Shown here: one piece after another, positions 28,663 to 37,867 of the stretch
How positions within the stretch are numbered: position 1 is the stretch's first letter
Layout: the number at the start of each line of letters is the position of its first letter
NCBI RefSeq assembly: GCF_037154075.1
Contig: NZ_JBANRJ010000001.1
Location: 310,001 to 374,000 of the forward strand
Direction of reading: 5' to 3'
Origin: Sphingobium aromaticiconvertens
Lineage (GTDB): Bacteria > Pseudomonadota > Alphaproteobacteria > Sphingomonadales > Sphingomonadaceae
Length of the DNA stretch: 64,000 nt
The notes under the pieces: model-generated
Seen by the model: only the letters and a program-made list of their open reading frames with translations
Told to the model about the DNA's origin: nothing
The model's database searches: none
Program-made: the position numbers and the translations under genes

Positions 28663-28962
28663 TCAGAATTTCTGCTGCCGCTCGTAAAGCGACTTATAAT
28701 ATTGAATACGAGTGACACGCAGCCCGTGCATCCCCGATCGGTCGACCGCGCGCTGCCAGCTGGCGAACTCCTCCAGCGTCAGGGAATAGCGGGCGCACGC
28801 CTCATCGACGGTCAGCAGGCCGCCATTGACGGCCGCGACCACCTCCGCCTTGCGCCGCACGACCCAGCGGGTCGTATTGGAGGGCGGCAGGCTATCCAGC
28901 GTCAGCGGTTCTCCCAGTGGGCCGACGACCTGGGCAGGCCGGATTTTCTGGTTCTCGATCAT
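28663..28962 (-). CDS. sciP: CtrA inhibitor SciP (DUF1153 family)
   Basis: A 99-aa helix-turn-helix protein with the DUF1153/SciP pattern: VVGPLGEPLTLDSLPPSNT, RWVVRRKAEVVAAVNGGLLT, and the HTH ACARYSLTLEEFASWQRAVD. In Caulobacter SciP binds CtrA-controlled promoters and blocks CtrA activation in G1, mainly at flagellar and cell-cycle genes. ATG 28962 follows GAGGTG at good spacing; a 13-codon extension is unlikely. It is monocistronic with its own terminator. Confidence 0.92.
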   Translation of the reverse strand: MIENQKIRPAQVVGPLGEPLTLDSLPPSNTTRWVVRRKAEVVAAVNGGLLTVDEACARYSLTLEEFASWQRAVDRSGMHGLRVTRIQYYKSLYERQQKF

Positions 28963-29065
28963 TATCACCTCAAAAAGCGGCACTGGCATTGCCGAATTCA
29001 ATTACGAAACCTGTTTGCGCTTTCAGCCCTGAAGAACGGCTAAAGCGCCACGGTAAACGTGACCT

Positions 29066-29371
29066 TCATCTTCTTTGCCCCACCCTTAAACGGCTCGCGA
29101 CCAGCGGATTAAAGCTGCCCTCAAGCCCGTCGGCTTCGATCATCCCATGGTCACGTGGCGCGAAAATATCGGCCAGCGACTGAACCCAATCGTCCTTTTC
29201 GTCCGCCTCCTGCCCCCGCAGGATATCGGCCATGGCTTGCGCGGTCGGACTGGCCGCCTGCAGCGCCGCCGGGGCGGTCAGCAGGAACGGCCAGACCGCG
29301 ACGCGCATGCGTTCTACCGGTGTGGCATCGGCAGGCGTCAGCTTGCCGTTACGAAGAAAACTCAAGTCCAT
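29066..29371 (-). CDS. Hypothetical protein, 101 aa
   Basis: I do not recognise the family. The product begins MDLSFLRNGKLTPADATPVE, has a moderately hydrophobic helix (VAVWPFLLTAPAALQAAS) around residue 25-43 and an acidic middle (GQEADEKDDWVQSLADIF) and no cysteine. No good ribosome-binding site precedes ATG 29371, and the frame is open 72 codons upstream, where it would overlap the mnmA 5' end. It stands between sciP and the divergent mnmA. Real but low-evidence gene; the start is uncertain. Confidence 0.5.
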   Translation of the reverse strand: MDLSFLRNGKLTPADATPVERMRVAVWPFLLTAPAALQAASPTAQAMADILRGQEADEKDDWVQSLADIFAPRDHGMIEADGLEGSFNPLVASRLRVGQRR

Positions 29372-29484
29372 GAACGCGTTGTACGCGCTAAAGCATAAGG
29401 GTCCGTAAACCCGGCGGTCAGATGCTGTTAGGAGCGATGAAGCAGCGGTTAATTGCGCTGGAACCTGTGGCCCGGCGCGCCTAT

Positions 29485-30600
29485 ATGGCCCCCATGCAGC
29501 CAGAATTTCAGCTTGTCGCGCCCTTGAGCGCCCGGCGGATCGTCGTCGCCATGTCGGGCGGTGTCGATTCCAGCGTCGTCGCGGCACTCGCCGCGCGTAC
29601 CGGCGCGGAAGTGATCGGCGTGACGCTCCAGCTCTACGATCATGGCGCGGCGGTGGGCCGCACCGGCAGTTGCTGCGCGGGTCAGGATATTCGCGACGCG
29701 CGCGCGGTCGCCGACCGCATCGGCATCGCCCATTATGTCTTTGATTATGAAAGCCGTTTCCGCGATTCGGTGATCGCCGATTTCGCGGACGAATATATGG
29801 CCGGGCGCACCCCCATCCCCTGCGTGAAGTGCAATATGGGGGTGAAATTCACCGATCTGTTCTCGATCGCGCGCGATCTGGGCGCCGATTGCCTCGCCAC
29901 CGGCCATTATGTTCGCCGGGTGGAGGGCGCGAACGGCGCGGAATTGCACCGCGCCGCCGACCCCGCCCGCGACCAAAGCTATTTCCTGTTCGCCACCACG
30001 CAGGAACAGCTCGATTATCTGCGCTTCCCGCTGGGCGCGATGCCCAAACCGCAGGTCCGCGAAATCGCGGCGGAACTGGGCCTTGCCGTCGCGCTCAAGC
30101 CCGACAGCCAGGATATCTGTTTCGTGCCCGATGGCGATTATGCCAAGATCGTCCGCACATTACGGCCCGACGCCGATACCGGCGGCGAATTCGTCCATAT
30201 CGACGGGCGCGTGCTGGGGCAGCATCGCGGCCTCATCCATTACACCGTGGGTCAGCGCAAGGGCCTCGACATTGGCGGCCAGCCCGACCCGCTCTATGTC
30301 GTGCGGATCGAAGCAGACGAGCGCCGCGTGGTCGTTGGCCCGCGCGCGGCGCTGGCCGTTGCGGGCGCGCGCCTGTCCGGCATCAACTGGCTGGGCGGCG
30401 ATTTTTCCGGCGCCCTTACGGCCAAGGTTCGTTCCATGGCCAAGCCCGTCCCCGCCCGACTGGAGGAGGACCGGCTGATCTTCGACGCACCCGAATATGG
30501 CGTATCGCCGGGTCAGGCAGCCGTGCTTTACGCTGGCGAACAGGTGCTGGGCGGCGGCTGGATCGAAGAAACACAGGCGGCGATCACGCAAGCCGCCTGA
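29485..30600 (+). CDS. mnmA: tRNA 2-thiouridylase MnmA
   Basis: An enzyme of about 371 aa that thiolates uridine 34 of tRNA-Lys, -Glu and -Gln. The PP-loop SGGVDSS is near the N-terminus, the catalytic cysteines are in GSCCAGQD and in [15 protein letters not shown], and [10 protein letters not shown] supplies the conserved middle motif. The C-terminal beta domains are complete. Start choice is unclear: ATGs at 29422, 29437 (AGGAG two bases before), 29485 and 29494 are in frame; the enzyme core begins only at residue about 15 of the version given. Confidence 0.95.
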   Translation: MAPMQPEFQLVAPLSARRIVVAMSGGVDSSVVAALAARTGAEVIGVTLQLYDHGAAVGRTGSCCAGQDIRDARAVADRIGIAHYVFDYESRFRDSVIADFADEYMAGRTPIPCVKCNMGVKFTDLFSIARDLGADCLATGHYVRRVEGANGAELHRAADPARDQSYFLFATTQEQLDYLRFPLGAMPKPQVREIAAELGLAVALKPDSQDICFVPDGDYAKIVRTLRPDADTGGEFVHIDGRVLGQHRGLIHYTVGQRKGLDIGGQPDPLYVVRIEADERRVVVGPRAALAVAGARLSGINWLGGDFSGALTAKVRSMAKPVPARLEEDRLIFDAPEYGVSPGQAAVLYAGEQVLGGGWIEETQAAITQAA

Positions 30601-30604
30601 AGCG

Positions 30605-30925
30605 TCATTCCACAGGGTCGAGCAGACAACCCCAGCCCGGCTTGAACCGCGCGCTCCGCGATGCGAGCAGGGGAACACTGGCGGTCACGGCCCGCTCCTG
30701 CGGCACATCCGCCAGATGCACAACGCCCATCCCCGGCTCCTTGTCCGCCGCGCAGCTTTTCATGTCGCGCGCCTCGACATAGCGACAGGAACAGCCGATC
30801 CGCGCACCATAGGCTGCACCGACCGCCGCATGCGCCCGCAGCGCGCTCCAGTTCCAGACGAGCAGGCCCAGCAGCACAAAGCCAAACGCACCAGCCCCAT
30901 AAATCCATTTGCGCCGACGCGACAT
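30605..30925 (-). CDS. Hypothetical membrane-anchored cysteine-containing protein
   Basis: A 106-aa protein with an N-terminal RRRK and one membrane helix (IYGAGAFGFVLLGLLVWNW), so the rest should be periplasmic. The outer part holds CSCRYVEARDMKSC and a late Cys in KPGWGCLLDP, suggesting disulphides or metal binding. I do not recognise a family. It is divergent from the serine hydrolase gene with 52 bp between starts, and its stop is 5 bp from the mnmA stop. Shared regulation with the hydrolase is plausible. Confidence 0.7.
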   Translation of the reverse strand: MSRRRKWIYGAGAFGFVLLGLLVWNWSALRAHAAVGAAYGARIGCSCRYVEARDMKSCAADKEPGMGVVHLADVPQERAVTASVPLLASRSARFKPGWGCLLDPVE

Positions 30926-30977
30926 GCTCAACTTTTCCGATCCCCATGCTATGGCCGTGGTTCTTAAAGGATGGGAC

Positions 30978-32087
30978 ATGAAGACGATTCACTGGGCGAG
31001 CGCAAGCCTTGGCCTCCTCGCGCTGGCGCTGGCCGGCGGTGGACTAGCGACTGCAACCGATCCCGCCCCGCTCTATAGTGTCGCGGCCGACGCGGCGCCG
31101 GGCGAAACCGCGCTGCGCAGCGCGATCGACGCGATCTTCGATGGTGAGTCCGACATGGGCAAAACGCGCGCTTTACTGGTGATGCAAGGCGGACGGATCG
31201 TGGCGGAACGCTATGCGCCGGGCTTTGGCCCCGACACCAAATTACTCTCCTGGTCGATGGCGAAGAGCGTGACCGCCGTATTGGTCGGCCTGATGGTATC
31301 GGACGGACGGCTGGCACTCGATTCGCCAGTGCCCATGCCCGCCTGGAGCCAGCCGGGCGATCCGCGCGGCAGGATCACCCTGCGCCAGCTTCTCACCATG
31401 TCCTCTGGCCTTGGCCATGTAGAAGAGGCCGATCCGGTGGCGAGCGCTGACACGACACGGATGCTGTTCACCGACGGCGCGCAGGATATGGCTCGTTTCG
31501 CCGAAGGAAAGCCGCTCGCGCACACGCCCGGCGCGACCTATTCCTACAGCAGCGGGACGACCATGATCCTGTCGGACCTGATGACCCGCCAACTCACCAA
31601 CAGCGAAAATCCCGCCGTGCGTCAGCGGGCGATGCAGCAGTTCATCGACGGACGGCTGAAGATTCCGGCGAAACTCCCCAGCCTGACTCCCGAATATGAT
31701 GCCGCAGGTACGATGATCGGCGGATCGATCCTGCACATGACCGCGCGCGACTATGGCCGGTTCGGCGAATTGCTCCGCAATCATGGGCGCGTCGGCGGAC
31801 ATCAGATGGTGGCGGAAAACTGGATCGACTTCATGACCCGCCCGTCAAAGCGCAATTCGGCCTATGGCGGCCACCTCTGGCTCAACCGCCAGAGCAATGA
31901 AAGTGCGCTGATGCCGGGGCAAGCGCCGGCAAGCCTGTTCGGCTGCGTCGGCCATAACGGCCAATATATCCTCGTCTCGCCCAGCCAGCGGCTGACGATC
32001 GTGCGGATCGGCATGTCCCCGCGCAAGGAAGAGCGCGTCGCGCTCAGGGCAAGTCTTGCCAAGCTGATCGGGCTGTTTCCGGCCTAA
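30978..32087 (+). CDS. Secreted serine hydrolase, class C beta-lactamase/NylB-like fold
   Basis: A 369-aa protein with a signal peptide (WASASLGLLALALAGGGLATA). The catalytic SxxK is SMAK at 93-96, the Tyr is in ATYSYSSGTT near residue 188, and the third motif is probably GHNGQY near 315. Layout fits the serine hydrolase group that includes 6-aminohexanoate-dimer hydrolase and esterases rather than true beta-lactamases. ATG 30978 follows AAAGGATGG. It overlaps the convergent PhzF-like gene by 4 bp. Confidence 0.9.
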   Translation: MKTIHWASASLGLLALALAGGGLATATDPAPLYSVAADAAPGETALRSAIDAIFDGESDMGKTRALLVMQGGRIVAERYAPGFGPDTKLLSWSMAKSVTAVLVGLMVSDGRLALDSPVPMPAWSQPGDPRGRITLRQLLTMSSGLGHVEEADPVASADTTRMLFTDGAQDMARFAEGKPLAHTPGATYSYSSGTTMILSDLMTRQLTNSENPAVRQRAMQQFIDGRLKIPAKLPSLTPEYDAAGTMIGGSILHMTARDYGRFGELLRNHGRVGGHQMVAENWIDFMTRPSKRNSAYGGHLWLNRQSNESALMPGQAPASLFGCVGHNGQYILVSPSQRLTIVRIGMSPRKEERVALRASLAKLIGLFPA

Positions 32088-32869
32088 AGAAAGAACCGCC
32101 CCTCGATCACCGTCCGGCACGCCCCGCTCAATATCGCCCGGTCGCCTTGAAGCGAACATTCGAGCCGCCCGCCCCGCGCCGACGCCTGCACCGCACTCAA
32201 CCGATCGCGCCCCAGCCGCGCTGCCCAGAAGGGGGTCAGGAGGCCATGGGCCGATCCCGTCACCGGGTCCTCATCCACCCCGCCGCCGGGTACGAATACC
32301 CGGCTCACCATGTCGCTGTCCTCGCCGGGCGCGGTAGCGATGAACATGATGTCCCCCGCCTTGCGGAGCGCCGCGAAGTCCGGGGTTAGCGCGCGGACCG
32401 CCGCTGCATCGGCATAGGTGAAGATCGTATAGCCACCGTCCCGCCAGAAGGATTCCTGCACCTCTCCGCCCATCGCCGCCGCCAGATCGGGCATGGCGCG
32501 CGGCGTCACATTCCAGGCCGGGAGCGACAGCGCATAGCGTTCTCCCGTCCGCTCGACGGTCAGCACCCCGGCATGGCGCGTGCGAAAGCGGATGGCATCT
32601 CCCTGAATCAGCACATGCCCGCTCGCCAGCGTCGCATGGCCGCACAGCTTCACTTCGACCGTGGGCGTGAACCAGCGCAGCGCAAAATCCGCCTCCGCAT
32701 CATCGGGTGTCACCACGGCGAAGGCGGTTTCGGACAGGTTGTTCTCCGCCGCTATCGCTTGCAGCACATCATCCGCCAGCCATGTGTCGAGCGGCATGAC
32801 GGCAGCGGGATTGCCGGTGAAGGGCGCATCGGCAAAGGCATCGACCTGAAAAAAGGGCAGGCTGGTCAT
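32084..32869 (-). CDS. PhzF-family isomerase/epimerase
   Basis: A 261-aa protein of the PhzF fold (duplicated diaminopimelate-epimerase-like halves). The catalytic Glu is at residue 47 in NNLSETAF; other signatures are FTGNPAAV, KLCGHATLASGHVL and DEDPVTGSAHG. PhzF isomerises dihydro-hydroxyanthranilate in phenazine makers, but most homologues, including those outside phenazine clusters as here, have unknown substrates. ATG 32869 follows AGGA; the 64-codon upstream extension overlaps unrelated sequence. Confidence 0.92.
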   Translation of the reverse strand: MTSLPFFQVDAFADAPFTGNPAAVMPLDTWLADDVLQAIAAENNLSETAFAVVTPDDAEADFALRWFTPTVEVKLCGHATLASGHVLIQGDAIRFRTRHAGVLTVERTGERYALSLPAWNVTPRAMPDLAAAMGGEVQESFWRDGGYTIFTYADAAAVRALTPDFAALRKAGDIMFIATAPGEDSDMVSRVFVPGGGVDEDPVTGSAHGLLTPFWAARLGRDRLSAVQASARGGRLECSLQGDRAILSGACRTVIEGRFFL

Positions 32870-32957
32870 GGGTAGTCCTCGCTTGGCTCTGCCCATCTTA
32901 TGCAACCTCTCGTTGAACGATGGCAGGGCCGACCTCACCCCAATGGCTTTGAAGCGG

Positions 32958-34739
32958 CTATCCCAGCATAACCAGCGATGCGCAGACGGCCAGCCCCACC
33001 ACCAGATTGAGCGGCACGCCGATCCGCACGAAATCGGCGAAGCGATAATCCCCGGCGGCATGGACCAGCGCGTTGGTCTGATAGCCGATCGGCGTCGCGA
33101 AACAGGCCGATGCGCCGATCATCAGCGCGATCACCAGCGGGCGCGGATCCACCCCCAATTGCTGAGCCAGCGCAATAGTGATCGGCGTCAACAGCGCCGC
33201 CACCGCATTATTGCTCAGCAATTCCGACAGGATCAGCGCAAAGAAATAGATGATGAAAACCAGCGACCATTCCGGCGCGACCTTCAGCAGCGGCGTGATC
33301 CATCCGACCATCAGCGCGACGCTGCCCGCCTGTTCCAGCGCTATCCCCACGGCCAGCATGGCAAAAATGAGGATCAGCACATTGCCGTCGATCGCTGCCC
33401 ACGCCTCTTCCCCGTCGATACAGCGCGCGGCCAGGATAACGCCGATGGCGATGATCGCGGCCAGGCCGATGCTGATAATATTGAGCGCGGAGAACAGCAC
33501 CACCGCTACCATAGAAAGGATCGCGATCCACGCCTTGTTCCGGCGAAAGGCGCGGGTGCGGCTGATGTCGACACCCATCAGGTTGGGATTGTCGCGCAAT
33601 GATCGTATCGCGTCATCACTGCCTGCAATCAGCAGCCGATCAGCCCCGCGCACCCGCGTCTCGGACAGGTCCGGTCCCGGCAAATGGCGCGATCGGTTGA
33701 TGCCGATAATCCGTACCCGCAACGCATGCAGGAAGGGAATGTCGGCAAGGCGCTCGCCGATCGAAGGATGGCTGGGCGCGACCATCGCCTCAATCACCGT
33801 CCCCTCGCTCGCGGGGGCCGCGGAGTCGGCGGCGATCCCCATCTCGAACCTGCCCGATTCGCGCAGCGTCATGATTGCGGTACCGTCGGCGCGGACGATC
33901 AGCCGATCACCGCCCCGCAGTTCTTCTGCATCCAGATCGCCGCGCTGAATCTGCCCGCCACGCTTCAACGCCAGCAGCGCCACCGAACGGCCAAAGACGC
34001 CCAGCGACCCGATCTCGCGCCCGATAAGGTCACTATCCTGCCGCACCACCAGTTCGGTGAGATAATCCTGTGCGTTGCCGCCATCCTCCGCGCTGATCGC
34101 GGGCGGGTCGGACGGCAGAAGAAAGGAGAGGCCGACCAATGTTGCCAGCCCGGCGATGACCCCTGCCAGGCCATAAGGCGTGATGTCGAAGATGCCGAAC
34201 GGCGTCATGCCCTGTTCGCGGGCGATCCCCGCCACGATCAGGTTGGTGGATGTGCCGATCAGGGTCAGGCACCCACCCAGCACGGCGACGATGCTGACCG
34301 GCATCATCAGCTTCTTGACCGGCACACCCGTTACCTGCGCCAGCTTGAAGATGATCGGGATCATCACCACGACGACCGGCGTATTGTTCAGGAAAGCCGA
34401 CGCGATCGTGCCGCCCAGCATGACCTCTGCAATGGCAAGGCGCGGATGTTTTTCAGCGCGCGCCATGATGATGTCGGCGACGCGGTTGATCGTTCCGGTG
34501 CGGATCAGCGCGCCCGTCAGCACGAACATCGCTCCGATGGTCAGCGGCGCGCTGTTTGAAAAGACCGAGAAAAGCCCCTCTTCGTCGATCAGCCCTAGCG
34601 CGGCATAGGCGCACGCGCCCAGCACCGCGACGACCGTTGCGGGATAGCGCTCCCGCACGAATTCCACGAACATGATGAGAAGGACAAAAAGGCCGATTTC
34701 CGCGCGATAGGCGCCCAGCAGCGCGGCAACAGCCTGCAT
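32958..34739 (-). CDS. SLC13-family permease with two RCK_C (TrkA-C) domains
   Basis: About 593 aa: membrane helices before residue 205 and after 385 flank two TrkA-C domains (about 215-290 and 310-380). Helix signatures LNNTPVVVVMIPI and the GTSTNLIVAG loop are those of DASS/SLC13 carriers; the second half has LLSNNAVAALLTP. Relatives move sulfate, dicarboxylates or other anions with sodium; the RCK_C pair suggests ligand gating. ATG 34739 was chosen; ATG 34784 adds 15 residues and lies inside the upstream terminator region. Confidence 0.9.
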   Translation of the reverse strand: MQAVAALLGAYRAEIGLFVLLIMFVEFVRERYPATVVAVLGACAYAALGLIDEEGLFSVFSNSAPLTIGAMFVLTGALIRTGTINRVADIIMARAEKHPRLAIAEVMLGGTIASAFLNNTPVVVVMIPIIFKLAQVTGVPVKKLMMPVSIVAVLGGCLTLIGTSTNLIVAGIAREQGMTPFGIFDITPYGLAGVIAGLATLVGLSFLLPSDPPAISAEDGGNAQDYLTELVVRQDSDLIGREIGSLGVFGRSVALLALKRGGQIQRGDLDAEELRGGDRLIVRADGTAIMTLRESGRFEMGIAADSAAPASEGTVIEAMVAPSHPSIGERLADIPFLHALRVRIIGINRSRHLPGPDLSETRVRGADRLLIAGSDDAIRSLRDNPNLMGVDISRTRAFRRNKAWIAILSMVAVVLFSALNIISIGLAAIIAIGVILAARCIDGEEAWAAIDGNVLILIFAMLAVGIALEQAGSVALMVGWITPLLKVAPEWSLVFIIYFFALILSELLSNNAVAALLTPITIALAQQLGVDPRPLVIALMIGASACFATPIGYQTNALVHAAGDYRFADFVRIGVPLNLVVGLAVCASLVMLG

Positions 34740-34788
34740 TCCCTTAATCCCCCGATCGCGATGTCGCGTCTCTTGAACGGTCATAACG

Positions 34789-34820
34789 AAAAGGGCCAGT
34801 CATGTTTCCATGACTGGCCC
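34789..34820 (-). terminator. Intrinsic terminator after aroC
   Basis: A perfect 12-bp stem, GGGCCAGTCATG and CATGACTGGCCC around a 4-nt loop, followed on the minus strand by TTTTCGTT. It ends the yihY-fabI-aroC transcript and precedes the SLC13 gene. Confidence 0.9.
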
Positions 34821-35004
34821 AGATCGCGGCTTCAGGGGACATTTTGACCGTCACTTGCCCGGATAGGGTGTGACGCTCCCCATTGCATTCGCATTGCCGC
34901 TGACCGAAATACTCTACGCCCCGCCGGATGGCCCGTCGAGTCCGTAGCGCTTCCGGTCGCCGCATTGTTCCGGGGGTTCGCCGCAACAGCCCGGCGCATC
35001 CCGA
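34821..35004. other. Gene-poor stretch after aroC with a possible micro-ORF
   Basis: No established gene. On the minus strand a 36-codon frame starting GTG at 35024 inside the aroC end runs to TAG at 34914 with three cysteines (PGCCGEPPEQCGDRKRYG), and the same phase stays open for 20 codons after the stop, ending at a TGA just before the terminator. Whether it is translated cannot be told. Confidence 0.3.
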
Positions 35005-36084
35005 TCAACGAGCCAGATCACCACATTGGGCGCGATCCAGCAGCTTCTGATCCGCCAATACCAGCGCCATCATCGCTTCGACCACCGGCACGCCGCGGAT
35101 GCCGACGCAGGGGTCATGGCGGCCCTTGGTGATGATCTCGGACGCCTCGCCCCCACGCGTGACAGTGTCGACCGGCACCAGGATCGAACTGGTCGGCTTG
35201 AACGCGACCCGTATCTTCACCGGCTGGCCCGTGGAAATACCCCCGGCAATCCCGCCCGCATGATTGGCGAGGAAAGTCGGGCCATCAACACCCGGCCGCA
35301 TCGGATCGGCATTCTCTTCGCCGCGCAAACGAGCCGCGGCAAAGCCATCGCCGATCTCGACGCCCTTGACCGCGTTGATGCTCATCATCGCAGCCGCCAG
35401 TTCGCTGTCGAGCTTGGCATAGAGCGGCGCGCCCCAGCCTGCGGGCACACCGCTGGCGACGCATTCCACCACCGCACCAAGCGACGACCCGTCGAGCCGC
35501 GCGGCATCCACCAGCACTTCCCAGCGCTTCGCCGCTTCCGGGTCAGGGCAGAAAAAGGGATTGCGGCCAATCTCTTCGGGGTCGAAGCGCGCCGGGTCGA
35601 TCGCGTCGCCGCCAATCTCACTGACCCAGGCGAAAATATCGACCTCAGCCAACACCGCGCGCGCGACCGCGCCCGCCGCCACCCGGCTCGCCGTTTCGCG
35701 CGCCGACGAACGCCCGCCGCCGCGATAATCACGAAAGCCATATTTGGCGTCATAGGCATAATCGGCATGGCCGGGGCGATAGGCCTTGGCGACGTCCGAA
35801 TAATCTTTCGACCGCTGATCGACATTCTCGATCATCAGGCTGATCGGCGTGCCGGTAGTCTTCCCCTCGAACACGCCGGACAGGATGCGGACCTGATCCG
35901 GCTCGCGCCGCTGGGTCGTGAATTTCGATGTGCCAGGCTTGCGCTGGTCAAGGAAGGGCTGAATATCCTCCTCCGACAACGGCAGACCCGGCGGGCAACC
36001 ATCGACCACGGTCCCAATCGCGGGACCATGGCTCTCCCCCCAGGTGGTGAAGCGAAAGACGCGCCCGAATGTGTTGAAGCTCAT
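35005..36084 (-). CDS. aroC: Chorismate synthase AroC
   Basis: A 359-aa FMN-dependent enzyme that makes chorismate from EPSP, the last shikimate step. Signatures: [13 protein letters not shown] at the start, [20 protein letters not shown] with [10 protein letters not shown], and [19 protein letters not shown] near the end. Its ATG overlaps the fabI stop by 4 bp, so translation is coupled. A strong terminator follows 185 bp downstream. Confidence 0.98.
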   Translation of the reverse strand: MSFNTFGRVFRFTTWGESHGPAIGTVVDGCPPGLPLSEEDIQPFLDQRKPGTSKFTTQRREPDQVRILSGVFEGKTTGTPISLMIENVDQRSKDYSDVAKAYRPGHADYAYDAKYGFRDYRGGGRSSARETASRVAAGAVARAVLAEVDIFAWVSEIGGDAIDPARFDPEEIGRNPFFCPDPEAAKRWEVLVDAARLDGSSLGAVVECVASGVPAGWGAPLYAKLDSELAAAMMSINAVKGVEIGDGFAAARLRGEENADPMRPGVDGPTFLANHAGGIAGGISTGQPVKIRVAFKPTSSILVPVDTVTRGGEASEIITKGRHDPCVGIRGVPVVEAMMALVLADQKLLDRAQCGDLAR

Positions 36085-36887
36085 GTGTCGAGCGTGATGT
36101 CCGGTGCGTCCTCGGCCTTCATGCCGATGACGTTATAGCCCGCATCGACATGATGGATCTCGCCGGTCACGCCGCTGGCCAGATCAGACAGCAAGTACAA
36201 GGCCGAGCCGCCCACATCGTCGATCGTCACGTTGCGGCGCAGCGGCGAGTTCAGCTCGTTCCACTTAAGGATATAGCGGAAATCGCCAATGCCGCTCGCG
36301 GCCAGCGTCTTGATCGGCCCGGCGGAGATGGCGTTCACCCGGATATTCTCCGGTCCCAGGTCCATCGCCAGATATTTGACGCTGGTTTCCAGCGCCGCCT
36401 TCGCCACGCCCATCACATTATAGTGCGGGATTACCTTCTCCGCGCCATAATAGCTGAGCGTCAGGATGCTGCCGCCATTGGGCATCAGCGCGCGGGCGCG
36501 CTTGGCCACCGCCACAAAACTGTAAGCGGAGATGTTCATGGTCAGCAGGAAGTTTTCGAGGCTGGTGTCGACATAGAGGCCGCGCAGCTCATTCTTGTCC
36601 GAAAAGCCGATCGCATGCACAACGAAGTCCAGCCCGCCCCACTTTGCCTCTATCTCGGCAAAGGCAGCGTCCAGCTTGTCCATGTCGGACACGTCGCAAT
36701 CGATCAGAAAGTCTGATCCGACCTCCGCCGCCAGTGGGCGCACCCGCTTCGCCAGCGCCTCGCCCTGATAGGCGAAGGCGAGTTCCGCGCCCTGCGCATG
36801 TAGCGCCTTGGAAATCCCCCAAGCCAGCGACTTGTCATTGGCCAGACCCATGATCAGACCGCGCTTGCCAGCCATCAAGCCGTTCAT
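36081..36887 (-). CDS. fabI: Enoyl-[acyl-carrier-protein] reductase FabI
   Basis: A 268-aa SDR-type enzyme reducing enoyl-ACP in fatty-acid elongation, the usual target of triclosan-like inhibitors. It starts [20 protein letters not shown], the FabI form of the NADH loop; the catalytic pair is Tyr and Lys in [11 protein letters not shown], with the first Tyr in LSYYGAEKV. It overlaps aroC and the upstream YihY gene by 4 bp each. Confidence 0.97.
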   Translation of the reverse strand: MNGLMAGKRGLIMGLANDKSLAWGISKALHAQGAELAFAYQGEALAKRVRPLAAEVGSDFLIDCDVSDMDKLDAAFAEIEAKWGGLDFVVHAIGFSDKNELRGLYVDTSLENFLLTMNISAYSFVAVAKRARALMPNGGSILTLSYYGAEKVIPHYNVMGVAKAALETSVKYLAMDLGPENIRVNAISAGPIKTLAASGIGDFRYILKWNELNSPLRRNVTIDDVGGSALYLLSDLASGVTGEIHHVDAGYNVIGMKAEDAPDITLDT

Positions 36888-37852
36888 TTTCCCGTCTCAT
36901 TCCCTTGTTTGTCGGCTGTCTCACGCGATTCCTCTGTCGGGAATTCGGCGAGCGCCGCGTTCAGTTCCGCGCCAATTACCACGCCAAGCCCGACGAGAAA
37001 GAAAAAAATGAGCGTGATCATCACACCGGCCAGGCTGCCATAGGTCCGATCATAGCCGCCCAGCAGCGATAATGTGGGCGGCAACAGCAGCGTCACGGCA
37101 AACCACCACAGCGCTGTGGCGATGGCGCCGGGCCATTTTGGAAACTCAGGCCCCTTATAAGCCGTAGGGGTCAGCGACACGTAAAGCGACCACAGGGCGA
37201 CGCATAATATCGCCATCGGCACCAGTTTCAGCGACGATACCAGCGCGATCGCATCGTCCGCGAAAGGCAGGATCTGATGCAGAAACTGGTCGATGCCAGT
37301 AATCATGACCTGCATCGAAAAAGCGAACATCACCGCCAGCACGCTGACCAGCGTGATGCCCACCGCGCCCAGCCGGTAATGCCAGAAGGACTTGGTACTT
37401 TTCGTTCCATAGGCGCGGCGCATGATATCGCGGATCGTTTCGATGAGGCTGCCCACGGTCCACAAGCCGACCAGCCCGCCCAGCCAAAGCAGCGGCCCCG
37501 ACCGCGCGGTCAGCACATCACTGATCGGCTGACGCACGACATCGGCGACACCGTGCGGCACGGTGGTAAGGAAGGCGTTGACTGCGGAAATCCCGTCCTG
37601 CGTCCGGCCAAAAATGCTGGCGACGGCCGCGGCGACGATGAAGAAGGGGAACAGCGTCATCAACGAGAGATAAGCGAGGTTCCCGGCATGGATGAACCCG
37701 TCACTATAGGTGCCTACGGCCACCCGCTTGAATATCTCGAATGCGGAAGAACCCGGTCGCACCCTGTCGATCTGGCGGTTGATATGATTGCGCGTGTGAT
37801 TGGCCAGCCGGTGGCGGCGCGACTCGGGGCTATGCGGGGAAGGTTGCACCAT
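36884..37852 (-). CDS. YihY/virulence factor BrkB family membrane protein
   Basis: A 322-aa protein with six predicted helices and family hallmarks GNLAYLSLMTLFPFFIVAAA, WLGGLVGLWTVGSLIETIRD and RRAYG. The family was once called RNase BN in error; its role is unknown and may be envelope transport. It is the first gene of a string with fabI and aroC (ATGA overlaps) and 15 bp downstream of the DnaJ-like gene, so a four-gene operon is likely. Confidence 0.92.
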   Translation of the reverse strand: MVQPSPHSPESRRHRLANHTRNHINRQIDRVRPGSSAFEIFKRVAVGTYSDGFIHAGNLAYLSLMTLFPFFIVAAAVASIFGRTQDGISAVNAFLTTVPHGVADVVRQPISDVLTARSGPLLWLGGLVGLWTVGSLIETIRDIMRRAYGTKSTKSFWHYRLGAVGITLVSVLAVMFAFSMQVMITGIDQFLHQILPFADDAIALVSSLKLVPMAILCVALWSLYVSLTPTAYKGPEFPKWPGAIATALWWFAVTLLLPPTLSLLGGYDRTYGSLAGVMITLIFFFLVGLGVVIGAELNAALAEFPTEESRETADKQGNETGK

Positions 37853-37867
37853 GCCCGACCTAACGCA

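Noticed and set aside
32084..32869. PhzF-like gene as evidence for phenazine production
   Set aside because: No other phz genes nearby; isolated PhzF-family proteins are widespread with other roles.
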